Origin: Brevibacillus sp. SYP-B805
Lineage (GTDB): Bacteria > Bacillota > Bacilli > Brevibacillales > Brevibacillaceae
Assembly: GCF_011059135.1 (NCBI RefSeq)
Contig: NZ_JAALGD010000009.1
Span: forward strand, 1 to 64,000
Direction: 5' to 3'
Length of the DNA: 64,000 nt
This document shows positions 58,764 through 64,000 of this stretch, in pieces. Each line of letters starts with the position of its first letter. Position 1 is the stretch's first letter. The notes beneath the pieces are model-generated. The model was not told the origin of the DNA and did not search any database. It saw only the letters and a list, made by a program, of their open reading frames with translations. Position numbers and translations under genes: made by a program.

Positions 58764-60035
58764 ATGGGGATACTTCAGGAGCTGTTGAAGGATATTCCGC
58801 TGCCCAAAGTGGTGAAGGTGAAGCAATCGTTTCCGGACGCGCACATCACCGATGTTGAGGCTGCCGTCCGGGAAGAGCTGCGCAAGGTGGAGGGGCTGAT
58901 CCGGCCCGGCATGGAGGTGGCCGTCGCGGTTGGAAGCCGCGGGGTGGACCAGATTGTGACGATCACGCGGGAGACCGTGCGGATGATTCGGGAGCGCGGC
59001 GGCGTGCCGTTTCTGGTACCCAGCATGGGCAGCCACGGCGGTGCGACTGCGGAAGGGCAGGTCGCCGTACTGCGCCACCTCGGCATCACGGAAGAGAGCG
59101 TGGGGGCAGAGATCCGCTCGTCGATGGAAGTCGTGCAGGTGGGCACGCTGCCCAATGGGCTGCCTGTCTACATCGACCGGTTCGCCTCGCAGGCGGACGG
59201 CATCGTGGTGATCAACCGCGTGAAGCCGCACACCGCTTTTCGCGGGCGGGTGGAGAGCGGCCTGATGAAGATGATTAGCATCGGCCTGGGCAAGCAAAAA
59301 GGGGCGGAAGCCTGCCATCAGCTCGGCTTTGGCCATATGGCGGAAAACGTCCCGGCGATGGCCCGGATGCTGATCGACCGGATGCCGATCCTCTTCGGCG
59401 TCGCCACGGTGGAGAACGCGTTTGACAAGGTGGCGCGGATCGCGGCCATCCCTGCCGCCGAGATCGAGCAGGTGGAAGTGGAGCTGCTGAAGGAGGCGAA
59501 GCGCCTGCTGCCCCGCATCATGTTCGACCAGATCGATGTCCTGGTGATCGACGAGATCGGTAAGAACATCAGCGGCGACGGGATGGACCCCAACATCACG
59601 GGCCGCTACCCCACCCCCTACGCCCATGGGGGGCCTGTGGTGAACAAGATGGTGGTGCTGGATCTGACCGACGAGACCGAGGGCAATGCCAATGGCGTAG
59701 GGACGGCCGATTTTACGACCCAGCGGCTTGTCGACAAGATGGACCTGGAGAAAACCTATGCCAACGGCCTGACCTCAACGGTTGTCGCGCCGACGAAGAT
59801 CGCGACCACCCTGCCGAATGACCGGGAAGCGATTCAGGCGGCGATCAAGACGTGCAACATTTTGAATTTTCACGATGTGAAGCTGGTACGGATCAAAAAT
59901 ACGCTGACGCTGGGCGAGATCGAGATTTCGGAAGCGCTGCTGCCGCTGGCGAAGGCGCATCCGGACATGGAGATTCTGACGGAGCCGTATGCCTGGACGT
60001 TCGACGCCCAAGGAAACCTGTTGCAGAGGAGATGA
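58764..60035 (+). CDS. LarA-like nickel-pincer isomerase, predicted sugar-acid epimerase
   Basis: A 423-residue protein of the lactate-racemase (DUF2088) superfamily. Visible blocks are [85 protein letters not shown] and [18 protein letters not shown]. The Lys in SGLMKM is where LarA binds its nickel-pincer nucleotide. LarA homologues include lactate and malate racemases and a D-gluconate 2-epimerase. Sitting between gnd and dgoD, this one likely epimerises an aldonate at C2. GGGGGAGGTG precedes the ATG. LarB/C/E cofactor genes are not in the window. Confidence 0.78.
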   Translation: MGILQELLKDIPLPKVVKVKQSFPDAHITDVEAAVREELRKVEGLIRPGMEVAVAVGSRGVDQIVTITRETVRMIRERGGVPFLVPSMGSHGGATAEGQVAVLRHLGITEESVGAEIRSSMEVVQVGTLPNGLPVYIDRFASQADGIVVINRVKPHTAFRGRVESGLMKMISIGLGKQKGAEACHQLGFGHMAENVPAMARMLIDRMPILFGVATVENAFDKVARIAAIPAAEIEQVEVELLKEAKRLLPRIMFDQIDVLVIDEIGKNISGDGMDPNITGRYPTPYAHGGPVVNKMVVLDLTDETEGNANGVGTADFTTQRLVDKMDLEKTYANGLTSTVVAPTKIATTLPNDREAIQAAIKTCNILNFHDVKLVRIKNTLTLGEIEISEALLPLAKAHPDMEILTEPYAWTFDAQGNLLQRR

Positions 60036-60039
60036 ACGG

Positions 60040-61188
60040 ATGAAAATCACCCAGTTTACCTTGTACAAAGTACCGCCGCGCTGGCTGTTTCTGAAGGTGG
60101 AGACGGACGAGGGCATCACGGGATGGGGCGAACCGATCGTGGAAGGCCGCGCCGCTACCGTGGAAGCCTGTGTGAGAGAACTGAGCGAGTATCTGATCGG
60201 CAAGGACCCGCTGCGCATCGAGGATCACTGGCAGGTCTTGTACCGAGGTGGATTTTACCGGGGGGGCCCGGTTCTCACCAGCGCCCTTTCCGGCATCGAG
60301 CAGGCGCTGTGGGATATCAAGGGCAAGTTCTACCATCTCCCCGTCTACGAGATGCTGGGAGGAGCCGCCCGCGACAAGATCCGCGTCTACTCCTGGATCG
60401 GCGGCGACCGTCCCCATGATGTGGCGGCGGCAGCCCGGGAGAAGGTGGAGGCCGGCTTTACCGCAGTGAAGATGAACGCGACGGAAGAGATGGATTACAT
60501 CGACACCATCTCCAAGGTAGAGGCCGCCGTCAACCGAATCGCCGCCGTGCGCGAAGCGGTGGGCAAAGATATCGGGATCGGCATGGATTTTCATGGCCGG
60601 GTGCATAAGACGATGGCGAAGATTCTGGCCAAAGAGCTGGAGCCGTACCGCCCGATGTTCATCGAAGAGCCGGTGTTGCCGGAAAACAACGAGGCGCTGC
60701 GCGAGATCGCCCGTTACACCACGACGCCGATCGCCACGGGGGAGAGACAATACACGCGCTGGGGGTTCAAGCAGATCCTGATGGACGGCTATGTGGACAT
60801 CATCCAACCGGATCTCTCCCACGCCGGCGGCATTCTGGAAGTGAAAAAGATCGCGGCGATGGCGGAAGCGTTTGACGTGTCTGTGGCGCCGCACTGTCCG
60901 CTCGGGCCGATTGCGCTGGCTGCCTGCATTCAGCTGGACGCCTGCACGCCCAATGCCATCATTCAGGAACAGAGCCTCGGCATCCACTACAATCAGGGCA
61001 GCGACCTGTTGGACTACCTGCTCGATCCGAAGGTGTTCGCCTACAAGGACGGCTATGTCTCCATTCCCCAAGGGCCGGGGCTTGGCATCGAGATCAATGA
61101 GGAACGGGTAAAACAGGCGGCGGAGGAAGGACACGACTGGAAAAATCCGGTCTGGCGCAATGCGGACGGCTCCGTCGCGGAATGGTAA
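60040..61188 (+). CDS. dgoD: D-galactonate dehydratase (enolase superfamily)
   Basis: A 382-residue mandelate-racemase-type enzyme. Its motifs match Dgo[69 protein letters not shown] (Mg ligand and catalytic His), [16 protein letters not shown] and [16 protein letters not shown]. It dehydrates D-galactonate to 2-keto-3-deoxygalactonate. ATG 60040 follows GGAGATGA, 4 nt after the LarA-like gene. The next two genes complete a DeLey-Doudoroff route. Confidence 0.92.
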   Translation: MKITQFTLYKVPPRWLFLKVETDEGITGWGEPIVEGRAATVEACVRELSEYLIGKDPLRIEDHWQVLYRGGFYRGGPVLTSALSGIEQALWDIKGKFYHLPVYEMLGGAARDKIRVYSWIGGDRPHDVAAAAREKVEAGFTAVKMNATEEMDYIDTISKVEAAVNRIAAVREAVGKDIGIGMDFHGRVHKTMAKILAKELEPYRPMFIEEPVLPENNEALREIARYTTTPIATGERQYTRWGFKQILMDGYVDIIQPDLSHAGGILEVKKIAAMAEAFDVSVAPHCPLGPIALAACIQLDACTPNAIIQEQSLGIHYNQGSDLLDYLLDPKVFAYKDGYVSIPQGPGLGIEINEERVKQAAEEGHDWKNPVWRNADGSVAEW

Positions 61189-61201
61189 GGAGCGCACGCA
61201 C

Positions 61202-62146
61202 ATGGACGTTGTCACGCTGGGAGAAACCATGGTGCTGTTTCATCCGGCCGCCGATGGCCCGCTGCGGTATGTGCATCAGTTTGAAAAGACGATCGGCGGT
61301 GCGGAATCCAATGTGGCGATCGGTCTGGCCCGGCTCGGGGCCAAGGTCAGCTGGATCAGCAGGCTCGGGGATGATGAGTTCGGCCTGTATGTCCGCAATT
61401 TCATCCGGGGAGAAGGCGTGGATACGTCGGGGGTGGTGTTTGACCCCCGGCATCCGACCGCCGTTTTTTTCAAGGAGCGGCAGCCGGGCAGAGAGACGAG
61501 GGTCTACTATTATCGCAAAGGCTCGGCGGCCAGCTTCATGACGCCCGATGATCTGGACGAAACGCTGATCGCCCAGGCCCGCTTTCTGCACCTGACCGGT
61601 ATCACGCCGGCCTTGAGCGCTTCCTGTCTGGCGACGGTGGAGCGGGCCATCGCGCTCGCGAGACGCCACGGCCTGACCATCACCTTCGACCCCAACATCC
61701 GCTTGAAGCTCTGGACGGCCGGGCAGGCGCGGGAGACGCTGACCGCCTTGGCCGCCCGGTGCGACATCGTGCTGCCAGGGCTGGAGGAAGGCGAGCTCTT
61801 GACCGGCGAACGGACGCCGGAGGGGATCGCGCAGCGGCTGCTCACAGGCGAGACCAAAGCGGTGGTGATCAAGCTGGGCGAACGGGGAGCCTTCTATGCC
61901 ACGGCTGACGGGCAGGAGTACGTGCCCGGCTTCCCGGTGGCGCAGGTGGTCGATCCGATCGGCGCAGGCGACGGATTTGCGGCCGGCCTTCTCTTCGGAC
62001 TGATTCGGGGATGGTCGTACCGGGAAGCGGTGCGTCTGGGTAATCGCATCGGAGCCTATGCCGTGACGGTGAAGGGCGATGTGGAAGGATATCCGTACTG
62101 GTCCCAGATCGCGCCGGATGAAGAGAAACCGGAGATTTTCCGCTGA
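61202..62146 (+). CDS. kdgK: 2-keto-3-deoxy-sugar-acid kinase (PfkB family)
   Basis: A 314-residue PfkB kinase. It starts MDVVTLGETMVLFHP, and has TIGGAESNVAIGLARLGAKVSWIS, YYYRKGSAASFM, TFDPNIRLKLW, and the catalytic DPIGAGDGFAAGLL. That set fits 2-keto-3-deoxygluconate/galactonate kinases. It phosphorylates the product of DgoD. ATG 61202 stands 13 nt after dgoD. Whether it prefers the gluconate or galactonate isomer cannot be told. Confidence 0.9.
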   Translation: MDVVTLGETMVLFHPAADGPLRYVHQFEKTIGGAESNVAIGLARLGAKVSWISRLGDDEFGLYVRNFIRGEGVDTSGVVFDPRHPTAVFFKERQPGRETRVYYYRKGSAASFMTPDDLDETLIAQARFLHLTGITPALSASCLATVERAIALARRHGLTITFDPNIRLKLWTAGQARETLTALAARCDIVLPGLEEGELLTGERTPEGIAQRLLTGETKAVVIKLGERGAFYATADGQEYVPGFPVAQVVDPIGAGDGFAAGLLFGLIRGWSYREAVRLGNRIGAYAVTVKGDVEGYPYWSQIAPDEEKPEIFR

Positions 62147-62170
62147 GAGCGGGGAGGTGGCGCAAGCATC

Positions 62171-62821
62171 ATGCTGGAGAAAGCGGAGCGTTTGCAGAAC
62201 ATGATCAAGGGCGGCATTATCGCCATCCTGCGGCACGTGCCGGAGGAGAACGCGGTGCGTGTAGCCGAAAGCCTGGTGGAAGGCGGGGTCACGGCGCTGG
62301 AAGTACCGGTGCAGACAGCCGGGGCATTCCGGGCCATGGAGGCAATCGCGTCCCGCCTGCAGGGGAAAGCCGTGGTGGGCGCCGGGACGGTGCTGGATGC
62401 AGAGACGGCCCGGCTCTCCATCAACTGCGGGGCGGAGTTTCTGTTCAGCCCCAGCCTGCATCAGGAGGTGATCCGCACCGGTCTGCGCTATGGCAAAATC
62501 GTCGTGCCGGGCGTGATGACCCCGACCGAAATGATCCAGGCGATGGAGTGGGGGGCCGATCTGGTAAAGATCTTCCCGGCAGGCAGCCTCGGCCCGTCCT
62601 ATGTCAAGGACGTGCGCGGCCCCTTCCCGCACATTCCGGTCATCCCGACGGGCGGGGTGAACCTGGAGAATGCGGCCGCGTTTATCAAAGCCGGTGCGGT
62701 TGCGCTGGGCGTCGGCGGCAGCCTCGTCGACAGCAGGCTGATGGCGGCCGGGGAGTATGACAAGCTGCGCGAGCGGGCCGCCCGGTTTGTGGACGCGGTA
62801 AAAGCAGCGAGAACGACCTGA
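62171..62821 (+). CDS. eda: 2-keto-3-deoxy-6-phosphogluconate/galactonate aldolase
   Basis: A 216-residue class I aldolase. The Schiff-base Lys133 lies in DLVKIFPAGSLGPSYVKDVRGPFP, at the same number as in E. coli Eda; Glu44 (EVPVQT) and Arg21 are also in place. VVGAGTVLDAE and IPTGGVNLEN are family motifs. It splits the phosphorylated keto-deoxy acid into pyruvate and glyceraldehyde 3-phosphate, closing the dgoD-kdgK route. GGGGAGGTGG precedes the ATG. A strong terminator follows. Confidence 0.95.
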   Translation: MLEKAERLQNMIKGGIIAILRHVPEENAVRVAESLVEGGVTALEVPVQTAGAFRAMEAIASRLQGKAVVGAGTVLDAETARLSINCGAEFLFSPSLHQEVIRTGLRYGKIVVPGVMTPTEMIQAMEWGADLVKIFPAGSLGPSYVKDVRGPFPHIPVIPTGGVNLENAAAFIKAGAVALGVGGSLVDSRLMAAGEYDKLRERAARFVDAVKAARTT

Positions 62822-62835
62822 CAGACGGATACAGC

Positions 62836-62865
62836 AAGCGGCACACCGATATGGGTGTGCCGCTT
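62836..62865 (+). terminator. Intrinsic terminator of the sugar-acid operon
   Basis: AAGCGGCACACC (62836-62847), 6-nt loop and GGTGTGCCGCTT (62854-62865): a perfect 12-bp stem followed by CTGTTTG. Confidence 0.85.
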
Positions 62866-62945
62866 CTGTTTGTAGACAAGGTGGAAACGTTCCGGCCAGC
62901 CACACGTAAAACAAAGGAGAAGACTTTGAAAAATGAGGGAGCACG

Positions 62946-64000
62946 ATGCATGCAACGCGAACAGAACGGCTGAGGGCCGAGCGAAAACGGAAGCGAAGCC
63001 GCGCGCGGCGTTGGTTCATGGGAATCGCCGGCCTCCTGCTGCTTGCCGGCCTCGCCGATGCGCTCCTCCGATCCGCCCAGGACAAGGGAAACGCAGGCTC
63101 GTCCGGCCCGGTTGACACGATCCGCCCGGCGGCATCCGGGCGGCAGGAAGGGGAGGAGGAGGGCGCCGCAGAACCGGTGGTCCGTCTCACCTTTGTCGGG
63201 GACGTGATGATGAGCGGCAATGTGGAATCGCTGCTGAAAGCCAAAGGCTACGATTTTCCCTATGCGTACGTGAAGACGCTTTTTCAGCAGGATGACTGCA
63301 CGATCGCCAATTTGGAGACGCCCGTTACGGAGAGAGGCACCCCCGCCCCCAACAAGGAATATGTGTACAAATCGCCGCCGGCCGCCATCCCGCCTCTGAA
63401 AGCAGCCGGCATGGATGTGGTCAATCTGGCCAACAACCATTCCATGGATCAAGGGGAAGAAGGGCTGCTCGATACGTTTCGCATCCTGGAGGAGAACGGC
63501 ATCGATTATGTGGGGGCCGGAGCCGATGCGACGCGTGCCTACCAACCGGTGATGGTGGAGCGGAACGGCATCAAGGTGGCTTTTTTGGGATTCAGCCGGG
63601 TGGTTCCCAATGTCGGCTGGTATGCCGGCACCAGCAAGCCGGGAGTGGCCATCTCGTACGAACCGACCCGGGCGGCCGAAGCGATTGCCGCCGCCCGGAA
63701 GCAGGCTGATCTGGTGGTGGTCATCGCCCATTGGGGACAGGAAAAGGTGGACTACCCGGTGGATCACCAGAAGGAGCTGGCCCGCGCTTACATCCATGCG
63801 GGCGCAGACCTCGTCGTCGGCAGCCACCCCCATGTGCTGCAGGGGTTCGAATCCTACAACGGAAAGTGGATTGCCTACAGCCTGGGCAATTTTGTCTTCA
63901 CCCGCTCAAGCGTTGCGAAAACATGGGAAACCATGGTGCTGCAGGCAGCCTGCACGAAAAGGGGAACCTGTACCTTGAAGATGCTGCCTTTCCGCGCGGA
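62946..64000 (+). CDS. capA: CapA-family protein (poly-gamma-glutamate/capsule-type), runs off window
   Basis: At least 351 residues; the frame is open to the window end. A very basic cytosolic tail (RLRAERKRKRSRARRW) precedes one membrane anchor (about 25-42), a Gly/Glu linker and the CapA phosphoesterase-like domain: TFVGDVMMSG, NLETPVTERGT, VVNLANNHSMDQGEEGL, VVVIAHWGQE, HAGADLVVGSHPHVLQGFE and YSLGNFVF. CapA proteins work in poly-gamma-glutamate export or anchoring in Bacillus. No capB or capC gene is present, so it may be one of the stand-alone paralogues. GAGGGAG precedes the ATG. Confidence 0.9.
   Translation, partial: MHATRTERLRAERKRKRSRARRWFMGIAGLLLLAGLADALLRSAQDKGNAGSSGPVDTIRPAASGRQEGEEEGAAEPVVRLTFVGDVMMSGNVESLLKAKGYDFPYAYVKTLFQQDDCTIANLETPVTERGTPAPNKEYVYKSPPAAIPPLKAAGMDVVNLANNHSMDQGEEGLLDTFRILEENGIDYVGAGADATRAYQPVMVERNGIKVAFLGFSRVVPNVGWYAGTSKPGVAISYEPTRAAEAIAAARKQADLVVVIAHWGQEKVDYPVDHQKELARAYIHAGADLVVGSHPHVLQGFESYNGKWIAYSLGNFVFTRSSVAKTWETMVLQAACTKRGTCTLKMLPFRA

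Noticed and set aside
56859-59627. A 922-codon open frame on the minus strand
   Set aside because: It is antisense to permease, gnd and larA-like genes, which have clear motifs; the His/Arg/Gln-rich translation is typical of an antisense shadow.
61094-63244. A 716-codon open frame on the minus strand
   Set aside because: Antisense to kdgK, eda and capA; no domains seen.
62946-64000. Start of a full cap (poly-gamma-glutamate) operon
   Set aside because: No capB or capC precedes it, and sequence beyond the window is unknown.

Overview
The window looks like a chromosome segment of a moderately high-GC Bacillota bacterium, probably a Bacillales relative. The supporting signs are strong AGGAGG ribosome sites, OmpR-type two-component pairs, a BdbD/BdbC disulfide pair, paired U32 (TrhP-like) genes, DUF4855 and CapA proteins, a CoA-disulfide reductase-rhodanese fusion, and a CcpA-like site. 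The species cannot be named from the sequence. No tRNA, rRNA or CRISPR array was seen. All calls come from reading the sequence; no database was searched.

Layout. (1) 1-2500: the right end of an IS110-family element has cut a sensor kinase gene inside its HAMP domain. Its response regulator and a likely target, a membrane protein behind three 11-bp-spaced TTTAG repeats, follow. (2) 2655-4927: trhP1-trhP2 for tRNA wobble-uridine hydroxylation, then a gene-poor stretch ending in a strong terminator. (3) 5519-10860: an AT-richer arsenic island. arsR-aqpS-arsC handles inorganic arsenic. A minus-strand block holds a second arsR, a frameshifted small gene and a small CC-rich protein. A plus-strand marR-arsP-CC peptide-arsN1 operon points to organoarsenicals and arsinothricin. 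Four copies of an ATCAA-N6-TTGAT operator tie the second and third blocks together. (4) 10928-14632: fruR-fruK-fruA fructose operon. (5) 14768-18747: LysR regulator, AbrB-family membrane protein, M42 aminopeptidase, CopZ. (6) 19228-26700: secreted coiled-coil protein with a two-component system, then a redox operon (Pro-rich secreted protein, ApbE, ferric-reductase-like membrane protein) with its own two-component system. (7) 26815-31828, minus strand: a large S8 subtilase and a membrane-anchored protein of unknown function. (8) 32111-36313: DedA protein, a MITE, and an orphan type I methyltransferase (hsdM-hsdS without hsdR) behind a translationally coupled leader ORF. (9) 36330-39742: flavin reductase, CoADR-rhodanese and CstR, a persulfide-response unit with two matching operators, then an autoregulated TetR gene. 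(10) 39809-48938: housekeeping and transport genes, including BdbD/BdbC, a B12-binding radical SAM enzyme and an MFS exporter. (11) 48939-51966: palindromic tandem repeats, a chemoreceptor, and an AT-rich two-gene islet with an apparent AUA start. (12) 52074-62865: a sugar-acid island with RpiR regulator, gluconokinase, sugar ABC transporter without ATPase, 6-phosphogluconate dehydrogenase, LarA-like nickel-pincer isomerase, galactonate dehydratase, KDG kinase and KDPG aldolase. (13) A CapA-type protein runs off the right edge.

The best candidates for something undescribed are the paired small CC-rich proteins of the arsenic island, which share a GNCCxVxI core, and the LarA-like isomerase placed between a gluconate and a galactonate route. 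The flavinylation/ferric-reductase operon and the AUA-start islet follow.
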